In this document: piece by piece, positions 8,279-18,352 of the stretch
How the letters are laid out: each line of letters begins with the position of its first letter
Position numbering within the stretch: the first letter of the stretch is position 1
DNA from: Candidatus Poribacteria bacterium
Lineage (GTDB): Bacteria; Poribacteria; WGA-4E; WGA-3G
Reading direction: 5' to 3'
Length of the DNA: 64,000 nt
NCBI GenBank assembly: GCA_022394755.1
Contig: JAGFCA010000039.1
Location: 62,001-126,000 of the forward strand
Translations under genes and position numbers: made by a program
Notes under the pieces: generated by a model
Database searches by the model: none
What the model saw: only the letters and a program-made list of their open reading frames with translations
Told to the model about the DNA's origin: nothing

Positions 8279-9199
8279 ATGAAACTGAAATGTAACACCA
8301 TACAACAATCGCTTTCAGACTACATAGATGATACGTTATCAACAGAGGATACACGGACTGTTGAAGTACATTTAGAATCATGCCAAAAGTGTCAGCATGA
8401 AGTTGTATCACTCAAGAAGACCCGTGATCTTGTTGTAAGTTTCTATGTTGAACCAGAGGTATCAGACACCTATTTTCAACAGTTTGAAATGGAATTAAGA
8501 CAACGGATTGATAAGAATGGTCCGACAAAGTTGAACCAGCGTGTCATGGCATCTGCGACGCAATATGCTTGGTATATACTGACACAATTCCGTCAATATT
8601 TTGATAGGTATAGTTTTATAAGAAGGAATGTTCTACCGATGGGTGTATTTCTGTCTATAATGATAGTAGGTCTTGTGAGTATCCATTTGGTGAATCATAA
8701 CATGTTACCATTTATAGACTATCCACAGGAAGTTCAGAATGAAGCAGTTACAACAAATCCAACACCTATTGAAGAACAGACCGAATTTCTACAAAATATC
8801 CACAACGAACGTAGAACAAAACGAAATGCACGTGGTGAAGTGAGTTCACCAAGACTTACTGATAACACAGAGAAAGAGGGTTATTGGAAACTATCTGATC
8901 CGGTAACAACTGATACAGGTGGACATATAATAGTCATGCATATCAGTAATGATCGTTCTGTACCGAGTGATGCATCGGATTCAGAGCTCACTGTTTATCC
9001 AGAGCCAAATGTCTTGAGTAGAAAATCACCTTTGGAAGACGATAGTTATACAGCACGACCATTAGAAAGTGAGGTTGTTGCTTTTTCCGAAAATATACAA
9101 CCTAAGAACCGTAAGTTGTCTGGGTTTGTTGCGAAGGTAATGCACGTGCCTTCTGAAATATTGACAATTCCAGGCCTTCATGTATTAAGTAATTTATAG
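8279..9199 (+). CDS. Zinc-finger anti-sigma factor, membrane anchored
   Basis: A 306-residue protein with an N-terminal zf-HC2 type anti-sigma domain: Cys5 and the H31-x3-C35-x2-C38 motif inside VHLESCQKC. A single membrane helix follows at about residues 121-138, then a long hydrophilic C-terminal part of unknown function. Such proteins hold an ECF sigma factor at the membrane until a signal releases it. Its position right after the sigma gene supports that pairing. The start ATG has only a weak ribosome site. Sigma binding is family knowledge; the signal is unknown. Confidence 0.82.
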   Translation: MKLKCNTIQQSLSDYIDDTLSTEDTRTVEVHLESCQKCQHEVVSLKKTRDLVVSFYVEPEVSDTYFQQFEMELRQRIDKNGPTKLNQRVMASATQYAWYILTQFRQYFDRYSFIRRNVLPMGVFLSIMIVGLVSIHLVNHNMLPFIDYPQEVQNEAVTTNPTPIEEQTEFLQNIHNERRTKRNARGEVSSPRLTDNTEKEGYWKLSDPVTTDTGGHIIVMHISNDRSVPSDASDSELTVYPEPNVLSRKSPLEDDSYTARPLESEVVAFSENIQPKNRKLSGFVAKVMHVPSEILTIPGLHVLSNL

Positions 9200-9372
9200 T
9201 AGAATTAATTAACGATACATTTTATATATTTATTCAACAGTTTTGACGTGCTTCAGGATTGTTTGAATAGAGAAGTGAAGGATTTCTATTCTATCACGTA
9301 GACGAATCGGCGGGGTGACACAAGTCTTACTTATACCCGCATTGTTTTAAAAATTATCTAAAGGAGAATGTA

Positions 9373-12300
9373 ATGAATCCAAGAATTTTGGGCATTATCG
9401 GTGGTATTGCCTTGGTCGTCGCACTCCTATCTCCATTTATGATGGGTAGTTCCAAGAAAGTGGAACAGCTCTATGTAACTGCCAAAGAGTTATATGATCA
9501 GGGGGATTATGAGGGGTCGATTGAAAAGTATACTGAGGCACTTGAAGAATCGAAAAAACGTGGTGTGAAGACTGAAGTAATTGATAAGGATTTCACCACG
9601 CTTGCTAATTTCCAAATTGCAGTCTGTTATTCACGACTTGCTGAACAAACAGGCGATGTCAACCACTTTGAGACTGCCCTTCAATATATAGAAGATGTAG
9701 CACCGACTGCTACCGTTGCCAAACACCAGGAAGGGTTAACTTATCTATGGGGACATATTCTATATCGTACTGAAAAATTTGAACTTGCCGAGGCAAAATT
9801 CGAACAATTGATAGCCAATTTTCCGAATAGTCTCCGAGTTGAGAATGCATGGTATGCTATAGGTCAATTGAATTATAAGTTGGGGAACTACGAAAATTCT
9901 CGAACAGCGTTCAATAGTATTCTGGTTGGCTTTCCAAACTCCGAATTCAAAGACGATGCCCAATTACTAATTGCGCAATCTTTCCTTGATGAAAATAACT
10001 ATGAAGGTGCGTACCCAGAATTTGATAAATTTGCCACAGAAGAATTCAAGAACTTTACAGAATTGCAGGCTGAAGCGATGTATAAAGCTGCATACTGTTT
10101 GAATCAATTGGATAGACACGATGAAGCTATTAGTCGTTATACCAATTTTATTACGCAGTTCCCAGAGCATCATTTCGTAACCGCTGCCTATTTTGACCAA
10201 GGGGCGATTTATGCTAAGCAGAAAGACTATGATAATGCTCGGGTTAACTATGAATTGGCACTACAGAATACTGCTGATAGAGATCTGCAATCTGAAATTC
10301 AGTCTGCTATTGGACAAACTTACTTTGACCAAACGGACTATGAAAACGCTATCATTGCATACACTAAACTATTGGAAGAATATCCTGATAGTCCTTTCAG
10401 AGGAGATGCGAAACTTGGTATAGCGGACAGTCAATTCAAATTGGAGAATTGGAATGACGCTATTCCTGCCTATGAAGCAGTAATTGAACATGAGAAAGGT
10501 GAGAGTGATGGTGGAGTACTTGAACTCACACCGTATGCATCTTACCAAATTGCTGAAGCTTATTATAATCTCGGAACTAACCAACGTGATACCGGCATGA
10601 TGGATGAATCCAATGCCACACTTGAAAACGCATTGACCTGGTATCAACAGACTGTTGACGACTTCCCTGAAAATCCTGTCGCTCCACATGCACTCTATGG
10701 TGCAATTTGGACACTAAACGACTTAGGTCGTAAAGATGATATGGAGAAGGTCGCACACGAATTTATTGAGAAGAATAAGAATGATAACGAATTTGATATT
10801 CTTGCAGCGGAAGTCCAACTTCGATTTGCTGATATGAAACGTGATGACTTTAAACAGTATCTTGAAGCTGCCGAAGAATACGCGAAACTCTGGGATTATA
10901 GACCGCTACCTAAGTTCCATCTCGTGAAGTTGATGGGTAAATTCTTTGAAGGTCGCTCCTATTTTGAAGCTGCGAAACCTGAAGGATATCAAGATGGCGA
11001 TTCTACCGAGAATTTCAATACTGAATACCTTGGTAAATCTGTTGCTGCATACCAAGACGCAGTGAAGATGTTCTCTGATGACGCATTCTTAACTGGAATC
11101 AATGAAGGACGGTACCAAGATTTTCCAGAACGGATTCCCCAAGTTGAAGCATGTCTTATGAATGAGGCACTTTCACACGAAATGTTGGGAGATTGGGATA
11201 TGGCGCGACAACGATACGCCATGATTCCTGAATCCAGTGATTATCATGAACGTGCCCTTCTTCTAACAGCTAATAGTTATGTACGGCAGGGTGATAAAGC
11301 TCAAGCTATATCCTACTACGATTCTATCTTGCCGCAACTTACCGATAGGGACAATCTCTCATTAGCCGAAATTAAACTCGCTGACTTACTCCGTGCAGAG
11401 AAACGTTTTGAAGAGGCTGCTGCACAATATCAAACTGTAGTTGATGGAAATCCAACAGGTGAATATGCGGATGATGCACTTTACCTTGTAGGTCTGTGCT
11501 ACTACCACGCTTCTTCTGAGAAGGTTGAACTTGCCGAAAACGCAATTACTGCTTTTAATTCTGTGATTGCCGAGTATGGTGACAGTCCAAATGCTATTGA
11601 GGCTTATTATGGATTAGCATTGGTCTATCAAGATGCAGCACAAAAACATGGTGATACATCTAAATGGTCTTTGGTTCAGCAGACTGCCGATGCAGCCAGT
11701 GAAAAATTTGCAGATAGTAGCGATGAATTAGTCTTGAGAACACTCGGACAGATTGATTTAATTAAAGCTTCTGCGCTTGAAAACACTGATCCAGATAATG
11801 TCGAAGGTTTGATTGCTGGATTGCAAAGAATTATTGATAATCCCGGCGCTCCAGAAAATGCTCGTGTCCGTTCACAGTTAAAAATTGGACATACCTATTA
11901 TAGTAAAGAACGTTTTCAGGAAGCTCTTACAGCATATCAACAGTTTGTTGAGAATTACCCTGACAGTGAAATTGCTCCAAGTGCTCAATATCAAGCTGCT
12001 GTCAGTTATTATCAAATAGCTCAGAAGGCGGAAGATGCTGAAGCTCAAAAACTCGCTTATACGAATGCTGCAACGGCAGCAGAAAAAGTTGCTGAGATGA
12101 CTGACAATGTTGATAACCTAATCAGTGCAGGTTATACACTCGGCTTGGCGAAATTGGGATTGAAAGATTCAAAAGCAGCTATTAGCGCTTTCATGAAAGT
12201 CACTGCACTTGAAGGACAGACTGAAGATGAGAATCGAAAGAATCTGATTTCTCAAGCACATTCTCGTCTTGCTGAATTACATAGTAGCGTGGGTGACTAC

Positions 12301-14067
12301 GCATCGGCTGTCAAGGAGTATCAATATATCATTGCGAATACGGATGACGAAGATCTACGAGGTCGTTCATATTTTGCAATGGGATTTGCCCAAGATGAAC
12401 ATCTTAAGTTGTATGATGATGCTTTGGTAAGTTATCAAAATGCTATACAACTTGCAGACGATGTTGTGAAAGCACAATCCTACTATAGGTCAGGTCTAAT
12501 ATATCAGGATAAACTTAATGAACTTGATAAAGCATTAGGAGTGTTCCAAAACCTGATCGCCAACCATGGTGCAGAAAAGAACACTGCTGTGGCTTCGATG
12601 GTAGCAGATGCCAGTATCCGTCGTTCTGACTTATATGTGAAATTAGGACGGTTGGACGAAGCTATTGCTGAAGCAGAAAGTTCAGTAGCGAACCTTAAGG
12701 CAAATCAAGATGCAACTGTATCTCAAAAAGTTGCAGCACAATATAATTTAGGTTTCCTTTATTCAGATAAAGCACGTTCTGTATTTTCTAATGAGGCTGG
12801 TTCTGATCTCAAACCTTATATAGATACGAGCGGAATGGCTGCCGGCGCATTCTTTGAAGTTAGCAAACTTGCTATGCCAATAGAGAACGCTGATAAACAG
12901 ACTGTCATCCCGTACGTGCAAAATTCACTGTTCCAATCTGGACAAATATACTACTCAGTAGGGATTGGTATCAAACGTCCAGAGGAATTGATACTTGCTA
13001 TCGATCCTTTGAAAGAGTTTGTAAAATATGCTGATGCTGGTGTATTTCCTGCTTCTGACGATCTTACCACCAATGTTGAAACATCACTGACATATTTAGC
13101 CTCGGCTAACTTTGACCTTGGTCGTATGCAGGTAGGAATTGATGAAGAGATGTCCACCCAGGCTGTTGCTTATTTTGATGCATCTGCTAAGGCGTTTTTA
13201 GATCTTGTTAGACGTTATCCGAAGGCTAAAGATGCTGCACTATGGCAATACCAGGCTGGAGAGTCTTATTACATTACTGAGCAGTATGTAAAAGCTATTG
13301 CGGAATATGAAAAGGTCAGAAAAGTTAACAAATTGCATGAAAAGGCACCAGAATCCTTATATGCAATTGCAACCTGTTATCAATCTCTTTCTGAGTCCGC
13401 AAAAGAGGCAGGAGATGCTGATGCTGAAACTTCATATCTTGACAAGTTATTTGAAGTAAATGAAACCCTTGTAGCTGAATATGCTGACAGTACATTTGCT
13501 GGTGAAGCCTTCATTAACATTGGCAATAAGCATTATAATGCTGCTTTAGAACCGGGAATACCAGCATCTGAACAGATCCGTCTATTCCGTGAAGCTATTA
13601 CAAGCTATAAACGTGCATTAAGTGTTCCTGGACTCGATGCAGATTCAAAGAGTACTGCCGAAGGTTTTCTAAATGAAACTTCAGGTGTTCTTGCACTTAA
13701 TGAGTATAAGCAAGCAATGGATTCATACGCTACGGCTCAAAAGTCAGGTAAGAAGGAAACTATTTTAGCCTCTGTTGAACAGTTCAAGGCTATTATTGAT
13801 GAATATCCAACTACGAAGTATGGTGATCTATCTCATGGTAAGATTGGCGATGCATATACGATGCTCGCTGATAAGGAGGTTAACTATTACTACGATGCTT
13901 TGGAATATTTCAACTACTTACCTAAGAAGTATGCTACTTTAGTTCCAGCTGATAGTCAAGTGGAAGGAGCTATAAACTATTGTCTCCGTCAAATTCAGGT
14001 AATCCAAGATTACATGAAGTCTAAGAATATACCAATACGCCAAACTCAAGAGGGTGGTAACGAATAA
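9373..14067 (+). CDS. Giant TPR-repeat protein with N-terminal membrane anchor
   Basis: A 1564-residue protein. An N-terminal helix (ILGIIGGIALVVALLSPFMM) likely anchors it in the membrane with the rest outside the cytoplasm. The body is an almost continuous array of tetratricopeptide repeats (for example AEAKFEQLIANFPNSLRVEN, AIIAYTKLLEEYPDSPFRGD, ALTAYQQFVENYPDSEIAPS). These repeats resemble YbgF/BamD-type TPRs, which bind partner proteins in the periplasm. There is no enzymatic domain. The start has AAAGGAGAAT seven bases upstream. The gene stands alone and is followed by a strong inverted repeat. A scaffold role in the envelope is the best guess. Confidence 0.85.
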   Translation: MNPRILGIIGGIALVVALLSPFMMGSSKKVEQLYVTAKELYDQGDYEGSIEKYTEALEESKKRGVKTEVIDKDFTTLANFQIAVCYSRLAEQTGDVNHFETALQYIEDVAPTATVAKHQEGLTYLWGHILYRTEKFELAEAKFEQLIANFPNSLRVENAWYAIGQLNYKLGNYENSRTAFNSILVGFPNSEFKDDAQLLIAQSFLDENNYEGAYPEFDKFATEEFKNFTELQAEAMYKAAYCLNQLDRHDEAISRYTNFITQFPEHHFVTAAYFDQGAIYAKQKDYDNARVNYELALQNTADRDLQSEIQSAIGQTYFDQTDYENAIIAYTKLLEEYPDSPFRGDAKLGIADSQFKLENWNDAIPAYEAVIEHEKGESDGGVLELTPYASYQIAEAYYNLGTNQRDTGMMDESNATLENALTWYQQTVDDFPENPVAPHALYGAIWTLNDLGRKDDMEKVAHEFIEKNKNDNEFDILAAEVQLRFADMKRDDFKQYLEAAEEYAKLWDYRPLPKFHLVKLMGKFFEGRSYFEAAKPEGYQDGDSTENFNTEYLGKSVAAYQDAVKMFSDDAFLTGINEGRYQDFPERIPQVEACLMNEALSHEMLGDWDMARQRYAMIPESSDYHERALLLTANSYVRQGDKAQAISYYDSILPQLTDRDNLSLAEIKLADLLRAEKRFEEAAAQYQTVVDGNPTGEYADDALYLVGLCYYHASSEKVELAENAITAFNSVIAEYGDSPNAIEAYYGLALVYQDAAQKHGDTSKWSLVQQTADAASEKFADSSDELVLRTLGQIDLIKASALENTDPDNVEGLIAGLQRIIDNPGAPENARVRSQLKIGHTYYSKERFQEALTAYQQFVENYPDSEIAPSAQYQAAVSYYQIAQKAEDAEAQKLAYTNAATAAEKVAEMTDNVDNLISAGYTLGLAKLGLKDSKAAISAFMKVTALEGQTEDENRKNLISQAHSRLAELHSSVGDYASAVKEYQYIIANTDDEDLRGRSYFAMGFAQDEHLKLYDDALVSYQNAIQLADDVVKAQSYYRSGLIYQDKLNELDKALGVFQNLIANHGAEKNTAVASMVADASIRRSDLYVKLGRLDEAIAEAESSVANLKANQDATVSQKVAAQYNLGFLYSDKARSVFSNEAGSDLKPYIDTSGMAAGAFFEVSKLAMPIENADKQTVIPYVQNSLFQSGQIYYSVGIGIKRPEELILAIDPLKEFVKYADAGVFPASDDLTTNVETSLTYLASANFDLGRMQVGIDEEMSTQAVAYFDASAKAFLDLVRRYPKAKDAALWQYQAGESYYITEQYVKAIAEYEKVRKVNKLHEKAPESLYAIATCYQSLSESAKEAGDADAETSYLDKLFEVNETLVAEYADSTFAGEAFINIGNKHYNAALEPGIPASEQIRLFREAITSYKRALSVPGLDADSKSTAEGFLNETSGVLALNEYKQAMDSYATAQKSGKKETILASVEQFKAIIDEYPTTKYGDLSHGKIGDAYTMLADKEVNYYYDALEYFNYLPKKYATLVPADSQVEGAINYCLRQIQVIQDYMKSKNIPIRQTQEGGNE

Positions 14068-14094
14068 TCTTAGACCTAAGGAGATGACTTAATT

Positions 14095-14125
14095 TATAGG
14101 GACAGATACTATATCTGTCCCTATA
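14095..14125 (+). terminator. Perfect 14-bp inverted repeat after the TPR gene
   Basis: TATAGGGACAGATA at 14095-14108 and its exact complement at 14112-14125, with a 3-base loop. It lies 27 bases after the TPR stop codon. There is no clear T-run after it, so it may be a terminator of reduced strength or an mRNA 3'-end stabiliser. Confidence 0.6.
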
Positions 14126-14354
14126 CTATTGCATCGTTCGTGTAACATACTATACCAATTCTAAATAACGGCGTACATTATTACAATTATTCTTTAATAT
14201 CATATTCCTATAGAAACTTCGACACTGCATTAATATGTTACAATTCATTCCGTTCCTAAAGGACTGTGGTTTCTGTATGTAATTTGCCGTTAAGTTAATG
14301 ATAATGTAGATACCAAAATCAGGAATGGTAGAATTTTGAAAAGGAAATATCAAT
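14126..14354. other. Intergenic stretch before the class V aminotransferase
   Basis: AT-rich and non-coding. It contains one CATTCCGTTCCTAAAGGACT unit (14246-14265) related to the CATTCCGTCCC repeats at 6967-6989. No promoter stands out. The next gene's ribosome site is AAAAGGAAAT at about 14339-14348. Confidence 0.5.
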
Positions 14355-15533
14355 ATGTATAATGAATTAAAAGTACCACCACGGATATTACTTGGTCCAG
14401 GACCAACCATAGCGAATCCGCGTGTATTAAAAGCAATGACAACCCCTATGCTGGGTTATATGGATGTTGACTTTGTGGAAATAATGGATGATGTGGTAAC
14501 GCTGCTACGAGAAGTTTATGGAACAAAAAATAAGCTTACTTTTCCAATTTCAGGAACTGGAACATCAGGTATGGAAGCAGCGCTTGCAAATATTGTAGAA
14601 CCCGGAGATCGCGTTATTGTAGGAGTCAATGGTTATTTTGGAGGTAGGATAGCAGATATAGCAGAACGATGTGGGGCAGTTGTTACGCCGGTTAAGGCAG
14701 AATGGGGAGATATAATTCAACCAGAACAGATAATTGATGTATGTGATAAAGTGAGTCCTAAGTTAGTTGCGATCGTCCATGGGGAAACATCAACTGGTAT
14801 CCTACAACCATTAGATGATATTATTGACATAACACGTAAATATGGTGCATTTTTCTTGGCTGATTGTGTGACAACCCTTGGTGGACAACCTGTAGATATA
14901 GATGAGCGTGGAATAGACATCGCCTACAGTTGTACACAGAAATGTCTTGCGGGTCCTCCAGGACTTTCCCCGGTTAGTTTTAGTGAAAGAGTTGTGGATG
15001 CAATTCGTAAACGTAAGACGAGAATTCAGAGTTTTTATCTGGATGTAGAACTACTTGAAGAATATTGGACTGGTGATACTCGTAAATATCACCATACTGT
15101 ATCTATGTCCCTAATTTATGCCATAAGAGAAGCCCTCCGCATTATACAGGAGGAAGGACAATCAGCACGTTATATACGCCACGAACAGAATGCTGCTGCT
15201 TTGATAGCTGGGGCAGAAGCCATAGGTCTTAAACCGGTAGCAGCGGCAAGGTATCGGCTACCAATGCTTACTACGTTACGAATTCCAGAAGGAATTGACG
15301 ATGCTACCATGCGTAACAGACTTCTACAAGACTATAACATTGAAATTGGTGGAGGATTAGGTGTTTTTGCAGGAAAAGCGTGGCGTATAGGTCTGATGGG
15401 GGATGCTGCAAACGAACAGAATGTACTTCTCGTACTGAATGCTATTGAGAAACTTCTTATTGAGTTTGGAGTTACAGTGGAACCAGGAACTGCTGTGAGT
15501 GCAGCTGCTGCTGTTTACCACAATTCAGAATAA
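14355..15533 (+). CDS. Class V aminotransferase, alanine/serine-glyoxylate type
   Basis: A 392-residue PLP enzyme of the alanine-glyoxylate/serine-glyoxylate aminotransferase family. It starts near LLGPGPTIANPRVLKAM, has the substrate loop SGTGTSGMEAAL, the Asp of FFLADCVTTLGG and the Schiff-base Lys196 in YSCTQKCLAGPPG. The C-terminal domain ends IEIGGGLGVFAGKAWRIGLMG, typical of the family. It would move an amino group between alanine or serine and glyoxylate. It converges with the M14 peptidase gene, leaving seven bases between the stops. Confidence 0.85.
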   Translation: MYNELKVPPRILLGPGPTIANPRVLKAMTTPMLGYMDVDFVEIMDDVVTLLREVYGTKNKLTFPISGTGTSGMEAALANIVEPGDRVIVGVNGYFGGRIADIAERCGAVVTPVKAEWGDIIQPEQIIDVCDKVSPKLVAIVHGETSTGILQPLDDIIDITRKYGAFFLADCVTTLGGQPVDIDERGIDIAYSCTQKCLAGPPGLSPVSFSERVVDAIRKRKTRIQSFYLDVELLEEYWTGDTRKYHHTVSMSLIYAIREALRIIQEEGQSARYIRHEQNAAALIAGAEAIGLKPVAAARYRLPMLTTLRIPEGIDDATMRNRLLQDYNIEIGGGLGVFAGKAWRIGLMGDAANEQNVLLVLNAIEKLLIEFGVTVEPGTAVSAAAAVYHNSE

Positions 15534-15540
15534 ATACAGA

Positions 15541-16398
15541 TCACATCGGATTAGCAAACATATCAATTGCTGCTTGAATAGCCATCATGTGTGCTTTGAT
15601 ACGGCTGTTCCAATCTACCCAGGTAGGTGTTTCAAGGATCAGACACGAAGTGTCTTCGTATTCTGCTAAATACCTACCCCGTGTCCATCCTTTTGAAGTA
15701 ATTTGATCCAGTAAAGTTATCACTCCATTTTGATTGTAGTGTCCTTCTATTTTGGAGGTACGATTTATACTACATACTGTATTAACCTTATTTACAATCA
15801 CATCCCCTATCGGTGTATGATAAGATCTTCGTCGTTCCCATAAATAAAATCCATCACTATCCATATCCTCGTGTAGATCCAAGGCAACGGTAATAGCTAA
15901 TCGTTTACTACCCTTTTCCCGACTAATATGTTTCGGTATTGAAATATGGTTTAAGGAATCAGCGATAAACTCTGTTTCTTTTGTGTGTTGAGGTGTTTCA
16001 AACATACGGTTTAGATCGAGTCCGTCTGCGTTTTCACGTATGTTTCGTTCATATCCATACGGATTATCACAAGGAGAGATCATCCAATTGAATCTGTCTA
16101 ATAAGGAATCCCAGTACTTATATCGCTTTTTATCGGATAATTGTTCAATAAGACGAATAGCACATTCAACGCCGGCAGGTTCGTCCCCATGAATGCCAGC
16201 AGAGATATAGATTAATGAGGAATTGGGTTGTTTAGATGTGTATTGGATACAGTATAACGGATATGGTAAAGAACTGGAGGGTGTTGTCGTTGAATTGGAA
16301 TGATGACAAATTGTTAAGTGTGGAGATTTTCCTATAGCAGTAAGGATTCTATCTAATACATCCTGATAGGATCGGACTTTCACCCGAATTACTCCCAT
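15541..16398 (-). CDS. M14-family zinc carboxypeptidase / aspartoacylase-like hydrolase
   Basis: A 285-residue protein with the zinc-binding pair in [10 protein letters not shown] (His and Glu), a D-G-L-D-L-N-R substrate motif (the Arg binds the substrate carboxylate) and a third zinc ligand in [12 protein letters not shown]. The likely catalytic Glu is in CLILETPT. This fits M14 carboxypeptidases and succinylglutamate desuccinylase-like enzymes. No signal peptide is seen, so it probably acts in the cytoplasm. It overlaps the guaA 3' end by ten bases on the same strand and is presumably co-transcribed with it. The substrate cannot be told from sequence. Confidence 0.75.
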   Translation of the reverse strand: MGVIRVKVRSYQDVLDRILTAIGKSPHLTICHHSNSTTTPSSSLPYPLYCIQYTSKQPNSSLIYISAGIHGDEPAGVECAIRLIEQLSDKKRYKYWDSLLDRFNWMISPCDNPYGYERNIRENADGLDLNRMFETPQHTKETEFIADSLNHISIPKHISREKGSKRLAITVALDLHEDMDSDGFYLWERRRSYHTPIGDVIVNKVNTVCSINRTSKIEGHYNQNGVITLLDQITSKGWTRGRYLAEYEDTSCLILETPTWVDWNSRIKAHMMAIQAAIDMFANPM

Positions 16399-17930
16399 TC
16401 AATTGTGCTTGGGGGTTTTGAACTTATGTCGTATACAACGCGATTAATACCTTTTACTTCGTTAATGATCCGTGTAGATATTCTTGCTAACACATCATCA
16501 GGTATTCTTGCCCAATCGGCAGTCATTGCATCACTACTTGTAACAGCGCGTAGTGCTACAGCATTTTCGTAAGTTCGTTCATCCCCCATCACACCTACAC
16601 TTTTGACAGGTAGAAGAACAACTAATGCCTGCCAGATTTCATCGTATAAACCGGCATCTTTGATTTCTTGGATGAATATTGCATCGGCGTAACGTAAGAT
16701 TTCTAATCTGTCTGGTGTTACCTCTCCCAGAATTCTCACAGCGAGTCCAGGTCCGGGAAACGGATGTCTTCCAAGAACGTGTTGAGGAACACCTAATTCA
16801 GCTCCGACTTTTCGCACTTCGTCCTTGAATAATTCGCGGAAGGGTTCAATAAGTTCAAACGGCATATCAGGAGGAAGGCCTCCGACATTGTGATGGGTTT
16901 TAATCGTTGCTGAAGGTCCCTTCGTAGAAACACTCTCTATTACATCAGGATATAGAGTTCCTTGTGCTAAAAATCTACAAGGACCGAGTTGTTTGACTTT
17001 TTCTCTAAAAGTATCAATAAATTGTGAACCAATCACATTACGTTTCTGTTCAGGATCTACTATCCCAGATAATTCTGTTAAGAAGGATTCAGAAGCATCA
17101 ACAAATTCTATATTTATTCCGATTGTTTTACATGTAGATAAGACCTGTTCAGCCTCATTCTTACGTAGTAAACCGTTATCGACAAAAACTGACACTAATT
17201 GATCCCCAATTGCTTGATGGAGTAGTGTTGCCAACACCATAGAATCTATCCCTCCGCTGACGGCACACAATATTCTTTCACCCTTAACAGTATCTTGTAT
17301 TTGTGATATGGCTTCAGAAATAAAGGATCCCATCGTCCATTTGGGTTCACATTCACAGATATGTCGTGCGAAATTAAATAGTATTTTGTCAGCATCAAGG
17401 GTATGTTCTACTTCCGGATGAAATTGCAATCCGTAAAGGACACCCTTAGAATCAACCATTGCAGCGACAGGAGAGTTTTGTGTTTGAGCAATTATCTGAA
17501 ATCCAGTGGGAAGGGAGTCAATCTTATCACCGTGACTCATCCATGCAGTAATGTCTGAGGGTAAACCATTAAATAGCGGGTCAGAATTGGCGTTTACTTG
17601 GAGCTGTGCCTTTCCATACTCGCGTTCAGAAGCAGGATGAACCTTGCCATCTTCTAAGAGATATGCCATTAGTTGCATACCGTAGCAGATACCTAATATA
17701 GGAATGCCAAGGTTAAAAACGGAGGCATCTATTAGCGGTGCATTATCCTCATAGACACTTGCAGGTCCACCTGAAAGGATAATTCCCTTTGGTTCTATAT
17801 CCTTTAATTCATTAAGTGGAAGGGTATATGGTTGGATCTCACAGTAAATTTGTTGTTCACGGATACGCCGTGCTATTAACTGTGTATATTGCGAGCCAAA
17901 GTCTAAAACGACGATAGTGTCTCGCCTCAT
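16389..17930 (-). CDS. guaA: GMP synthase (glutamine-hydrolysing)
   Basis: A 513-residue GuaA, making GMP from XMP, ATP and glutamine. The class I glutamine amidotransferase domain comes first ([18 protein letters not shown]; nucleophile Cys in [11 protein letters not shown]; catalytic His in [11 protein letters not shown]). The ATP pyrophosphatase domain follows, with the P-loop [12 protein letters not shown], and then the dimerisation domain ending [10 protein letters not shown]. The ATG at 17930 follows GGAGAAATGAT and matches the family start. A longer frame to 18002 would run into the preceding gene. Confidence 0.97.
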   Translation of the reverse strand: MRRDTIVVLDFGSQYTQLIARRIREQQIYCEIQPYTLPLNELKDIEPKGIILSGGPASVYEDNAPLIDASVFNLGIPILGICYGMQLMAYLLEDGKVHPASEREYGKAQLQVNANSDPLFNGLPSDITAWMSHGDKIDSLPTGFQIIAQTQNSPVAAMVDSKGVLYGLQFHPEVEHTLDADKILFNFARHICECEPKWTMGSFISEAISQIQDTVKGERILCAVSGGIDSMVLATLLHQAIGDQLVSVFVDNGLLRKNEAEQVLSTCKTIGINIEFVDASESFLTELSGIVDPEQKRNVIGSQFIDTFREKVKQLGPCRFLAQGTLYPDVIESVSTKGPSATIKTHHNVGGLPPDMPFELIEPFRELFKDEVRKVGAELGVPQHVLGRHPFPGPGLAVRILGEVTPDRLEILRYADAIFIQEIKDAGLYDEIWQALVVLLPVKSVGVMGDERTYENAVALRAVTSSDAMTADWARIPDDVLARISTRIINEVKGINRVVYDISSKPPSTIEWE

Positions 17931-17991
17931 ATCATTTCTCCATTTTCGAGGGTTGCTGTCGTGGTAATTGATTGTATAAATTAGGACTGAA

Positions 17992-18273
17992 TTACGGTTC
18001 ACAGGCTATAATATCGCCTGTATCTGGTTTAAATATAGCACCATAATATCCAATAGGTGCAAATGTTTCATCGTTCCACATTGCTAATTTTGTGTTGGCG
18101 TCCTGAAGGTAGTAACATTTGTAGTGGGGATGGTCAGTTGCCTCAATAGTTTGTACATGATAACAATGGTTGTGGAACTGAATGGTATTCTCATAAATGA
18201 TAATATATCGATCTCCGAACAAGTTTTGGGCAATTTGATGTACGATATAAGGTTCAATTTCAATCTTAGCCAC
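17992..18273 (-). CDS. Small hypothetical protein upstream of guaA
   Basis: A 93-residue soluble protein, unrecognised. It has alternating hydrophobic strands ([21 protein letters not shown]), a His/Tyr-rich centre and the tail [18 protein letters not shown]. It has no membrane helix or Cys pairs. It lies 61 bases upstream of guaA on the same strand, so co-transcription is possible. It keeps an open frame with ordinary codon use, but a function cannot be proposed. Confidence 0.5.
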   Translation of the reverse strand: MAKIEIEPYIVHQIAQNLFGDRYIIIYENTIQFHNHCYHVQTIEATDHPHYKCYYLQDANTKLAMWNDETFAPIGYYGAIFKPDTGDIIACEP

Positions 18274-18352
18274 TACTTGGTTACCTTCATAATTTCTGTT
18301 CAGAACATGAATGAGTTTTAACCTTGTGTGCCTTTAAGGTAGATATAGAGTA

